Positions 53,865-64,000 of a stretch of 64,000 nt of DNA are shown here, piece by piece; the first letter of the stretch is position 1, and each line of letters starts with the position of its first letter. The notes beneath the pieces are model-generated. The model made no database searches, was not told the DNA's origin, and saw only the letters and a list, made by a program, of their open reading frames with translations. The DNA comes from Halichondria panicea (Eukaryota; Porifera; Demospongiae; Suberitida; Halichondriidae): assembly GCF_963675165.1 (NCBI RefSeq), contig NC_087393.1:542002-606001 (forward strand). Direction: 5' to 3'. A program made the translations under genes and the position numbers.

Positions 53865-56800
53865 TTAAGCTGTAGCTTCGTGTTCATCATCATTGTCTGA
53901 TCTCTGAACGGTGGTGTTAGTTGCAAAGGACGGTAGCTCCAGTTCTTCGTAGCTTGTATCCATAGCAGCCCTGGTTACTAGGTTAGAGGCTGTCAGTTTC
54001 ACCAGAGAGGGGTTCCTGATTAGAGTGTAGGCCACCAGCCAGCGATTGCGAGCCTGTACACCTGTAGAGGGTGGGCATGTGATAGTCATGTGTAAGGTGA
54101 TAGTCATGTGACAGTCATGTGTAAAGGTGATAGTCATGTGACAGTCATTATCCTAATGGGATATACCATTACACACACAATTCTCTCGCAGTTGGTTTGA
54201 CCACTTAAAAGCATTTAATTTATAATATATATCCCCCTAGTAACCGTTCGGTTACTACAATAGTCGATTGATAGAGATATTAATTACTGTGCCTCACCGT
54301 TACAGGAGACAGTCCTCCCCTCCCCCTCTCCCTCCTCCTGACTGAGTATGCTACGAGCCGACGCCCTGAGGCGCTTCCCCAGGCTACACTTGAGCAGTCC
54401 TATAAACACATGCACCACTGCATTGTTGTACGTGTAGTCCAAGTACATGAAACCAAGGTAGGCCTTGTGACCTGTATAGGGAAATATACAGTCTGAGCGT
54501 TAAATAGAGCATCTTTGAGCGGCCATAACTTTAGATAATGTGTTATTAAATTAGAAGTTAGTTTTCGGCCTGTTATAGGATTCAGATGGGATGCTTAACT
54601 CTCAAAATTGTAACAGGACATAATTTCCATTTTCAGAAAAAGACCATGGGCACCAAAAACAGGCCAAATATTAACTTTTAATTATCGTTAAATTTGGACC
54701 ATCAGAAGAAGTCTAGTTACAGAGCCAACTCTAGTACTTTCAAAATAAAGGTGGTGTAATAAAACAATGGATATACTGTCCACTCACCAAAGTCAAATCT
54801 CTCGAAGCCCCTCATCAGGACCACTCTGTCCAGCCGAAACAGGAGCAGTATGGTGAAGAGGCTGGCCAGTAGGGTCCGGAGAATGGCGTTCACAAAACCA
54901 GCAAACCCGTTGTAGAAGAAAAGGAGGAAAGAGAACCAGTTGAACAGACGTCTGCATAACAGAAACAGAATAGCTCTGAACCAGCACAACCAATTCTGCC
55001 CCAATCTGTGCACTACACACACACACACAATACTATTTTATAATAAAAGTCGTGTGTGCAATGAGATTGAAACACACCACTTAATTAGAGACTCGCTGCC
55101 TTACCAACAAAAGCTTACGTGTTGGTCAATGCAATGAACTTCCCCTTTTTGTCCACAAAGAAGACAAGCCTGCAGACGATGCTCTGAGCCAGGAAGATGA
55201 GCTGAGACCATCCCACTGGAACACTAGAGGGGGAGAGGGGAGAGGGGACCGGGGTAAAAGTTATGTAATCAGGCCCGATTACACTTACAACGTGCATGTA
55301 CATAGAGAGCCACAAAGCTAGCTAGCTCACATTAAGGAGAGGAGGAGCAGTGTCGTGAAGTCTGGGAAGAACCTGAAGCCCATGTACAAACCACTGGCGA
55401 CCACACCCGCCACTAACATCAGCACCGTATACACCGAGTACGCTGTAAGGAATAACACAATAATTATTAATACGTCTTTATAATTATAAGCTAGAGAAAA
55501 TTAAAGCTTACCAAGAACAAAGAATCCGATTTGATATCCAATGTACTTCCAAGCTGAGGGCTGGGAAGGGTACACATGAGGTCAAAGTTCAGCATAGTAT
55601 TGTACTCACCACTCTCGAGGCAGGTGAGGGTAGGGGAACTTTGAACCCTGTCTTGGCCAGCATCTTACACTCTTTGCTGTAATAATACATTGTTATGGCA
55701 TACAGGAGTTATTAGAGGGTGGGCAGGTCACCTGACTGATCCAACCATGTGGACCAATAGGAAGAGACATAAGAGGAAGGAGAGCACAGGGGAGATACAC
55801 AACAACACTGTGGGAGGTTACAATGGGGATACACAACAACACTGTGGGGGGGGTACAGGGGAGATACACAACAACACTGTGGGGGGGTACAGGGGAGATA
55901 CACAATAACACTGTGGGGGGTACAGGGGAGATACACAACAACACTGTGGGGGGTTACAAGGGAGATACACAACAACACTGTGGGGGGGGTACAGGGGAGA
56001 TACATAACACATAACAACACTGTGGGGGGTACAGGGGAGATACACAACAACACTGTGGGGGGGGTACAGGGGAGATACACAACAACACTGTGGGGGGGGT
56101 ACAGGGAAGATACACAACAACACTGTGGGGGGGGGTACAGGGAACAACACAACAACACTGTGGGGGGGAGGTACAGGGGAGATACACAACAACACTGTGG
56201 GGGGGGGGGGCACTACACTCTGGGAGCTATCCATCTAAAGTACCTGGCAGACCAATGTAGACTATTTCAGAGACTTGGGTGAGCTCATTGATGTATATCG
56301 AGTCGTTGGTGAGAATGCTGAGGTTGGAGAGGAGGGGCTCCAGAGTTTCCTTGTAAAATGAGGGGAGGATCGTGGTCAGGGAAACACCCAATATCACGAT
56401 CCGTATAGTCAGCTATAATTTTAGGGGACAGCAAAGACATCATAATTATCATTGTACGTAAATAATTATACAGCCGTACGGTACGCATGCAAAGTTATCA
56501 TACAGACAGTGGATTAAATGTAGCTGGAGGACAAGTAAAAGATAATTAAGTACATTGTCTTTTTCACACATAGAGAGATGTACCCACCTGATAGAGCAAC
56601 ATTGCCATGGCAACCAGAGCTCCCATGAACGGCAGTGGAAACCTAAACCCTGAAAATGGGTACAATATCTCATTTCTGATACACAACAAATAACACACAC
56701 CTGAGTGATAGGGGAAGAAGTAGTTTTTCACTTTCTTTACTACCTCCTTTAGCCGGGTCCTCTCCACTGGTGGCTCAGGTCTACAGGAGGTGTGTGTGTG

Positions 56801-59083
56801 GTGTGTGTTTTGTGTGTGTGGGTGTGTATATTACAGTATATAGGGCTCGCAGTACTTACTTTTTGAGCAGTGTCTTGACGTGTGTGAGGTGATAGCGCTT
56901 CACACCGAGTGTTACACGTCCTCTCGCAGTCGCCAGCTGTTGGTACTGTAGGAGGTAGGGAGGCAACAATAGTAGCAGAGCGTTAAACACTCGAAGGTTT
57001 CTTTTAGAGTGTGTTGGCGAGTAATTTTTCGTCACAGCAAGTAAATTTCCTTGCACCTGTCAACTTTTAATATTTGGAACCCCACTTGTGCGAAAAGAAA
57101 CCTTGCTCCCTCCTTACCTGTCCATTTCTTGTAGTGAAGAGTGTTTCTGCTGACTCGGTCATTTCCTCCTCCCCCCTGAGTGCCAGAGACCCCCTGCATA
57201 GCTGCACGGCCCCCCACACGACCTTGTACATGTACCAGCCTACTACAATGAGAGCTGCTACAACAACAGGAATATTCATGGCCACGTCAACAAGAATGTC
57301 AACAAGCTCCTGAAGGGAGGGAACAGAGTGATTTAATTATCAGTCGCACCAGGAGTGGATGAATATACGCCTGTCCCGCAAATTGAGTTAACTTGTGGAG
57401 AAAATCAAGAGAAAGTAATGGATACCGTAAAACTAGAATATTTTGCTGGTGACAAACCTTTGCAAATCAGCCAAAAATCACCAAAAAGTTGACCCTTTAC
57501 GATGTAACTATTGAGTTTCTTGAACACTAGAAATAGAGTCCATACAGACAATACATGAACATCTAACTATTGCGTTCTGGCAAGAAACGTGTGTATTTAC
57601 TAGTAAGTTATTGTTGCGAATTGATCAACACTCGCAAAGTTCTCATAATTATGTTTGATGCTCGCAAAAGATTCTAGTAATACGGTAGCAGAGGAGGTCC
57701 GACAGGCGCGGTGCAGCTCAAGTAATTAGACCGCGCCTGTCGTACTTCCTCTGGATGGATAGTGAGGAAGGAAGAGGATATAGGGAAAGGCTAAAAGGTT
57801 GACCCACTGCTATAAAATGGTAGCTACGTACATACACTGCCATACCGTATCGTTGCAGATCAAGAAACCGTACTTCATCACTAGTGAACTAAAGAGCCCC
57901 ATAAACCTGTACAGGGAGAGGGGTGTGTGTAACACACTAGAGTCACTCCGTGCTCACCAGAGGATAGAATAGAGGAGACCCAGTATTCTCCCCAGCCAGG
58001 GCCGAGGTGCCCTCACACACGCAAACAGGGGAAAGTAGATGAGGGAGAGCATGGCCACCAGGATGAGAGGCTGTAACACTGTATGCATGGGGGTACATAT
58101 AATTATGTATACACTAATAAGGAGATAACTACAATTCGATACAAAAAACCTGCAGCTGAGCACGCGCTTAAAATAAAGATACGCTTATAGTCGAGTAAGC
58201 GCTAATAATCCAGTTTCTACGGAAGGTATACACTAAAAGAGCATTATAAGTACAGTAGTTAGTAACTGATACGTGTAGAGCTAAGTGATTTCTGAATCAC
58301 AAACAATCATTATCTACATCTACATTGTTAGAGCAACACATACATACACGGTCTTAATGCATTGTACACGTAGGTAGGGTTATAAGCACATGAAAGGCTC
58401 ACAGATTTTGTAGAATAGTTTGTCGTAGAGGTTGTTAAAGCCGTCTGGAATATTCGACGTCTGAAACACTTGAAGGATGGAGGTTGCCATGACACCAAAT
58501 ATGACTGTATAGACAGTACGATATCGCGGGGTCACCAGAAAGTCCACTGGCCTGTAGGTAATACACACATCAACGTAATATCACATTAGGCAATATTAAT
58601 GTACATAACAGAAATAATTATTTACGGTACAATCATGCTATTAGCCAGTAATTATTCATGTGCGTACGATTATTTATGTACAAGGATAATCTCCTCATGT
58701 GCTTCTGTTACACACTATAAGGACAGAACACTATGACATCATATGACACGTACACTGGCAATCCAGGGACCCCCCACAAACAGTTGGGTCCGAGGCGCCG
58801 TCGCTTCTGGGTGAAGCTGAGAATGACGAGTATGACGAGCTGCACGGGGGAGAGGGGGATTATAAGATCATCTCTCTCTTAGTTACAATGCTACGTACGT
58901 CTCAGAGTAATGTACTTACTGAGGCGACAAATTGCCCTATAAGGACACAGAGACTAATGAAGTTGATCTGTTCCTTAGAGGGACACTCACCACCAGAGCT
59001 GCCGGGGAAGCAAACAGACACCATGTCATAATAATATTCATTTACTGTGTGTACCTGTTGCTACTGTTGTTGTCTGAGTCCAT
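53865..59083 (-). CDS. STRA6-like multipass membrane protein, copy 4 (minus strand)
   Basis: ATG 59083 ('MDSDNNSSN'), stop TAA 53865-53867. In order the exons encode 'EQINFISLCVLIGQFVAS' (about 58994-58920), 'LVILVILSFTQKRRRLG', 'TPRYRTVYTVIFGVMATSIL', 'LSLIYFPLFACV', 'IPVVVAALIVVGWYMYKVVW', 'GFRFPLPFMGALVAMAMLLY', 'PSAWKYIGYQIGFFVL', 'DKKGKFIALTN', 'RLFNWFSFLLFFYNGFAGFV', 'LDRVVLMRGFERFDFG', 'GHKAYLGFMYLDYTYNNAVV' and finally 'RNRWLVAYTLIRNPSLVKL'. It is closest to copy 3, with which it is convergent. The exon at about 55727-55800 follows a minisatellite made of repeated splice acceptors. Function is inferred from STRA6 only. Confidence 0.7.
54495..54745. repeat. Intronic repeat family R1, copy in STRA6-like 4
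   Basis: 'tctttgagcggccataactt', 'gttagttttcggcctgttat', 'aacaggccaaatattaactt' and 'ctagttacagagccaactct'. Confidence 0.72.
55785..56218. repeat. Minisatellite of about 12 units, each holding a splice acceptor and exon start
   Basis: The unit 'acaacactgtgggggggtac' plus 'aggggagatacac' is 33-37 bp, varying mainly in the G-run. It is repeated from 55785 to 56218 in an intron of STRA6-like 4. On the minus strand each unit reads a C-rich tract, 'cccacag', then the start of the real exon 'TGTTGTTGTGTATCTCCCCT'. Confidence 0.93.
57423..57687. mobile_element. MITE family R2, 265-bp copy with terminal inverted repeats
   Basis: The left end 'taccgtaaaactagaatatt' and the inverted right end 'taccgtattactagaatctt' match over about 24 bp. 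A TA on each side fits a Tc1/mariner-type target duplication. No coding capacity. It lies in an intron of STRA6-like 4. Confidence 0.78.
57692..57757. repeat. Short foldback element next to the R2 copy
   Basis: 'ccgacaggcgcggt' and, about 18 bp later, 'accgcgcctgtcg' are inverted copies, with an outer pair 'gaggagg' and 'cttcctc'. Likely a small MITE or hairpin. Confidence 0.65.
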
Positions 59084-59410
59084 ACTGTAAGCTCTGAAGT
59101 GGCTCATCAGATCATATCCTTGGGATTCCTGCATGCTGGGCAGTACAGCTAGCTATAATTATATCTACTAGCTTTTTACATGTAGTGATACAATGGGACA
59201 ATCCCTACCGGTAGAGGTGTGTCTTTAAAACCACCTATACCAGATGGTGCAATTCTCTTTATGTCTCCACAACAACAACCAATTTGAAGTACACAGTTCA
59301 CTAAAATCACAAACACAATAATAATTATAGAGTCGACCTAGTCACACAAACTATGAAAGTACTACAAAATACATTACTGTAATTACAGGTATCAAGCCAG
59401 GTCCAACTAA
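59084..59410. other. Spacer STRA6-like 4 / ZNF598
   Basis: Contains the promoter and leader of STRA6-like 4 and the 3' end of ZNF598. No other feature seen. Confidence 0.55.
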
Positions 59411-61584
59411 CTACGTACTACGTACAACCATGTTCCAAGCTGCAGTTCCAGTGATCACCTTGCTCCCTTGTACAGTGCTAGCTGTTTCCAAACTTGGGTA
59501 GTCAGAATCACTCAGTACACCCTGTGTCAATGGTCGGCCTCCCGAGCTCCACACACTAGTAGTACTAACTTTAGCTTTCTTCTTTGACTTGCCCTTCCTA
59601 ACAGGAGCAGAAAGAGATGGTCGAGAAAAATATCTCGATAGTTCAATTTGTTTTTCTTCTTCAGGGAATACAGCTGCTACGTTTGGACCAATTTCCTCCC
59701 ATTTTGGGCCGAATAGATTAGAACATTGGTTCATGTACTCAATAGCAGATATCTGATCGTTTCTATACCAACCTGATAGTGTTTTAAATTGTGTGAATTT
59801 TGTCTTGTCTAGAACAGCTCGAATTTTTTCAACAATTTTTGTCTCCACTTGTTTCCTTGACAATGGAATTTTATCGCCACCCATTTTCTCACGAGGCTCA
59901 GATAATGAGGGAAAAGATTCAGCAGTATATGCAGGGACAATCTTTTCTTTCTTGGGTTTGCAATTTTTCTTGGGTTGTTTTTGTTCAGGTTTTTCACTTC
60001 TTGCCCACGCTCCAAAATTATGTAAGCCAGTTAATTCGCTCTGGGCAACTAATCGAGTGTCTTCTTGTTTCGCAATTTCCCCTCCAGCAGCAATTTCTGG
60101 CCAATCGTTTCTTTTCTTTTCTGGCTTTGTCAGGACAGTAATATTTTCAAATCCAGGAGGTTTAGTGAGTTCAGGTTTTGATTTTGAGACGGATTCGGCA
60201 GTATCAGAGTAAGGATTGAATGCAGTAGTTTCAAACGTTTGTTGAGATTTGCGTATCACTTCAGGCTGAGGGGTTGGAACCACTCTTGATCTTGAGAACC
60301 CAGGGGGAGGTTTAGTTTCTTCATCAGGAGACTTCCTGGGGAGAGATGGGGACGGTTTAGTGGGTTTCTCTGCTCGTTGTGTGGGGGCCGACAAAGCAGT
60401 GGCTACCTCCAGCTCTTCTTGCTCTCTGCAAGGGAGAACAAATGGTAGAGCAGTAAATACATGTACACTGCACAGAAGCTAGTTTCTAATCTCACTTAAT
60501 TGATAACCTTACAAAGTACTGTACACACACAAGTACACAGATGACCTCACCTCCTCTGTGCTGTTCTGCCACTCCTCTGATTGAAGTAAGGGGCACCCCT
60601 GCCCCTACCAACATCACCACCACTACCATAGCTAAATCCAAGCTCCAACTGTTTCATCTGCTTCACCTCTGCCTTGGAGAGCCCGTGGATATGAATGGAT
60701 GCACGATGCGCTTGAATGTCTATCTGGGATCGAAACACAGACGTTAGTTTCTCTTCTCTACACGACCCCTCTTCGCATAAAAAGTGTTCTTCTTTGAAAT
60801 GCTTTCGTAGCATCGGGTAACTCTTGTAGTAGTCTTGTCTGCCATTGCTTTCACAGATGTGACACCACAAATGGTCCGTACGCAAGTGTGTATGAAGTAC
60901 ATCGTTGTCTAGGTAACGGTTGTCACAGAATTTACAGAGGGGGTGTCCCTTATAAGATGTGTCGTCGGTATCTCCAAGACGACGATGTTTGGTGAGCATC
61001 GAACGAGTATACGATCGAAACTCGCGAGGGAAAAGTTTCAAATTATCCACACAGATCTCACAATAGTGTAAATCATGGAAACGGTTCATATGGTCTCGTA
61101 ACTGTTTAAAAGTTTGAAACATTTTCTCCTCTTCCGGGGCACACTTGTCACACGAATTTTGCCGTAGAGCTTCGTACACTTGATATAGCTTATGGTTCTC
61201 GAATAATATCCCATGCTTCCTATCACCAAGGAAACCCGAACGAGAACGAGACAGCTGAGAGAATGGCTTTACCTCACGACACACAAATACCTGTGACGTA
61301 TATAAAAAATACGTGAGATGGAATAATTAATACACACAACAAAAGGTCAAGTTTGAAAAACAATTCTGGTTGTCTACTGTGGTATTTTATTGTCTATTAA
61401 AGATTCTATTGTTTTCTCTCACCCGGTCCAGCTTTAGTCTACAGACAGAGCAGTCCCTCTGGTCACAGAGGGTCCTTAGCTTGGCAGTACAGCGGATACA
61501 GGTGGGGTGGTCACACTCGCCCACAGCCCAACAGGTCGACTCGTGGCAACAAAGGTCACAGATTTTGGGGGACACGGCAGCCAT
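59411..61584 (-). CDS. ZNF598: E3 ubiquitin ligase ZNF598 (ribosome collision sensor)
   Basis: Three exons: 61584-about 61424, 61291-about 60552 and about 60427-59411. The N-terminal RING is 'CDLCCHESTCWAVGECDHPT' followed by 'CIRCTAKLRTLC' and 'CSVCR'. The next exon has the ZNF598/Hel2 zinc-finger block: 'LRDHMNRFHDLHYCEICVDN', 'GHPLCKFCDNRYLDNDVLHT', 'DHLWCHICESNG', 'LRKHFKEEHFLCEEG' and 'IDIQAHRASIHIHGLSKAEV'. The C-terminal half is proline- and lysine-rich with a conserved short domain near 'FGPKWEEIGPNVAAVFPEEE'. ZNF598 detects collided ribosomes and ubiquitinates small-subunit proteins to start ribosome quality control. The gene is complete. Confidence 0.95.
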
Positions 61585-61951
61585 TGGATAATGATAGGAA
61601 TAGTTGTGTTGTAAAGAGTTTCAGTAGTTTGTTGAACGTATAGTGGCTATACAAAAGCTTGTCTCTTGTGCTTCTAGTTCTTAGAACTTCCAATAATAAT
61701 TAATGTGCGGTTTCAAGCGTTTCTAAAATTAGTACAATAAGTCTGACGTCATATAAAAGGTTGCACCATCTACAGCCATAAAAAATACAATGTCATGCAT
61801 GAGTAATTATTTTGGTAGAATAAGATCTACATTTACCATATAATTATTTTCTTCCTTCAGACCTACAAAAATCTACGGCAAAAATTAGACATTTTTACGG
61901 TTAATTTCACAGTGAGACCCTAGCTACTTATAAAAACCAAATGGATCACAT
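61585..61951. other. Spacer ZNF598 / TRMT1
   Basis: 367 bp of AT-rich DNA holding the ZNF598 promoter and the TRMT1 3' end. No other feature seen. Confidence 0.55.
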
Positions 61952-64000
61952 CTAACTGTCCACAGTGTCATTGTCCAGTTTCTTAGCTCTCTTGCCTTGC
62001 AGTCTTAGTCTCTTGGTGGGCAAGTCTTCCTCTGGATTGTCCTTCCTACAGCAAAACACAACACATTGAGTCAACAACTACAGTAAACACACCACTTACT
62101 TTCTCTTGGCCCTGGCCTTAGGTCCCCAATTTGACTCGGGATTTGAGGGAAATCTTGACAACTTTAGTAGTTTAGACGGTGGGTTGGCATCCTTTCGTAT
62201 CTCAAATGATGCTTCAATTCTGTCATGGTCAGGAGATAGCTTTATAGAATAAGGATGATAACTAACTTTGGCTCTTTGCTCAGAATGGCTGCACAGGGTG
62301 ATGTAGGACTGGGTGTCTTCACTGGGTTCTGTTTCACCTGTATTGCACGGTAATGGTGGACACTGTGGGAGGGGAGGGGGAATTATTATAACATACCCAA
62401 CATCTCAGAATATCCCACAGTACGTGATGAGGAGCGTCGGTCTTGATAGTGTTGGCATCAGTGTGGGTGATGGATACTCGATAGCCTTGGTTCATGAGGG
62501 CAGATCTGAGCACATGGGAAGGAGACAGTTATGTAACATTCATACCTCTACCACCGGTATAAAAAGTACGTGTGATAGTAATTACAGATAGATATTAGTG
62601 GGTTGCTGCATGCTTACCTCATGGCGGCCATCTTGGGTGTGCTGGTGTGGAGGGTGGAGCACACACCGTTCAATACATAATGGAGGGGAACATCGTGAAG
62701 CTCCTGAGATGATAGGACGAAGTGGACAGACACACCCACACACTACACACACACCACACACCTACACACCTACACACTACACACACGTACCTCAGACACG
62801 ACTGTCAGGAATCCCTTGATTCTCTCCACAGTCTTGTACATGCCCTGAGGTGCTGCGTTGACCTCACCCAACAGACCACCGACAAACACAGGGTCATGGA
62901 TAGGCTCCGCCCATATTGGACCACCTAGCTGTACATTTCAATATTTGTTAAAAAATTAACCAACATTAAATCCTACATACCTTGAATCCGTACCCGCACT
63001 GATCACACTTCTTGTCCACAGGGGGTCCACTACCTGGGGGGTACTTCCTTCTGTAAGAGCGGGTAATGAGTGGGAACAATGCGGACATAACTCACGATCG
63101 TCCATTTTCCACTCTCTTGCCCATAGGCTGGAGGTGGAAGCTCTCACACCCAGTGCAGTGGTACACCATGGCAAGCTTGCTGCAAGGACAGGAAATCAAG
63201 AGTATTATCAATCATTGATACTAACGACAATTCGAACATGCATGACTTCTCACATAACTGAACTGACATGCTGATACTGTACTTGCCTGAGTGACCTTTT
63301 GACCTCTTGTGGGCTGGTGTATACAGTGATGAACAATCTGACATAGAAGTCTATGGAACAGGAGAGGAGGGGAACGATGTAGCGTCGGTAACGGTTGGCA
63401 TGGGACTCTAGCGATGAGAGCACAATACGCAGAGCCTGGAATAAACACACACAGAGCAATAAATAGCCACTGTACTGATTGAGGATAGGAAGTTTGGGAC
63501 AATATTACCGAATTCTTAGCTGTGCAATTCCTATTACAATTAACAGTAATTGCATGTGTTTGTGTACTCACCATTTCATGGCAGTACTTAGTCTTGAGAG
63601 AGACTGAGCCATACTTGGAGTGGCAGCTCTCACTGTTTGTGCCACACAGCACACTCATGTCAGTACACGTTACACACAGAAGCCCTACACATACAGAGGA
63701 GGGGAAACAACGAAGGAGAGTAGGCGTATCTACACTCATAACACAGCTGCGGTCTCTCACCTCCGTCTCTCACTGCCTGGATGGCAGAGTCCAGGAACTG
63801 AGAAGGGGAACCGTAGGGGTCAAGGTCTATCACATCAAACCTCTTTGAGTGGGGCTCTCTATGTTCGTACATGAGCATACTGCATGGGAGAGGGACACAC
63901 ACATTAGCTGAGTGAGGCTCTCTGTGCTCGTACATAAGCATACTGCATGGGAGAGGGGACACACACATTAGCTGAGTGGGGCTCTCTGTGCTCGTACATG
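61952..64000 (-). CDS. TRMT1: tRNA (guanine26-N2)-dimethyltransferase, 5' part outside the window
   Basis: Stop TAG 61952-61954. Exons read upward at about 62045, 62098-62338, 62408-62509, 62617-62703, 62790-62927, 62981-63052, 63096-63178, 63288-63437, 63571-63690 and 63760-63879. The methyltransferase motif is '[20 protein letters not shown]'. Other family blocks are '[13 protein letters not shown]', '[20 protein letters not shown]', a zinc site '[11 protein letters not shown]' paired with '[20 protein letters not shown]', '[19 protein letters not shown]' and '[13 protein letters not shown]'. TRMT1 makes N2,N2-dimethylguanosine at position 26 of tRNAs. The C-terminal lysine- and arginine-rich tail ('[15 protein letters not shown]') could be a nuclear signal. 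The first part of the gene lies beyond 64000. Confidence 0.93.
63867..64000. repeat. 63-bp tandem repeat duplicating a TRMT1 splice acceptor and exon start
   Basis: 'gcatactgcatgggagaggg' occurs at 63875 and 63938, each followed by 'acacacacattagctgagtg' and 'ggctctctgtgctcgtac'. On the minus strand each copy holds 'ctctcccatgcag' and the exon start encoding [11 protein letters not shown]. The array continues past the window end. Confidence 0.88.

Noticed and set aside
55785-56218. CRISPR-like array because of regular repeats
   Set aside because: Units are contiguous without spacers, the genome is eukaryotic, and the units are derived from a splice junction.
55693-56282. Repetitive open frames such as 'SPVPPTVLLCI' across the minisatellite, possibly a repeat protein
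   Set aside because: They arise from translating repeated intron-exon junctions. No start or conserved domain supports a separate gene.
1-64000. tRNA, rRNA or other structured RNA genes
   Set aside because: No cloverleaf with B-box, snRNA or rRNA core sequence was recognised by eye; a tRNAscan/Infernal run would be decisive.

Overview
This is a eukaryotic, intron-rich, compact animal genome segment. Introns are mostly 60-600 bp, intergenic gaps are short and the DNA is AT-rich with many 'ataattat' stretches. The gene content is metazoan but the organisation is unlike a vertebrate or insect. A demosponge such as an Amphimedon-type genome is the best guess; this is an inference from gene style, not something the sequence proves.

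Layout. (1) 1-5184, plus strand: the 3' part of a Caskin-type scaffold gene (polyQ and proline-rich regions, tandem SAM domains). (2) 5516-18670, minus strand: four tandem genes for secreted EMI-plus-sushi (CCP) proteins. Three look usable and the third carries several disabling lesions. The spacers between them contain broken copies of the Caskin 3' end and of the last exon of the SDR gene on the other side, so the duplication breakpoints can be read directly. (3) 18805-20286, minus strand: peroxisomal 2,4-dienoyl-CoA reductase (DECR2), head-to-head with (4) 20583-35583, plus strand: a complete IFT140 gene. Two IFT140 introns host antisense genes: a small CARD/death-fold-like gene (23253-23781), and three tandem genes (25466-30179) that each join an N-terminal DED-like domain to a dCMP-deaminase-like domain lacking the zinc and catalytic residues. 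(5) 35906-59083: four STRA6-like multipass membrane genes (two close plus-strand paralogues, one diverged plus-strand copy and one minus-strand copy), with PEX12 on the minus strand between copies 2 and 3. (6) 59411-61584, minus strand: ZNF598. (7) 61952 to the window end, minus strand: the 3' part of TRMT1.

Themes. Housekeeping genes (IFT140, PEX12, DECR2, ZNF598, TRMT1) alternate with tandemly expanding families (EMI-CCP, DED-pseudodeaminase, STRA6-like). Several tandem repeats duplicate a 3' splice site together with the start of its exon. At least five short mobile-element-like families sit in introns and spacers. The strongest candidate for an undescribed system is the nested trio of DED-pseudodeaminase genes. 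Exon boundaries were read by eye from GT/AG sites and conserved protein frames, so individual edges may be off.
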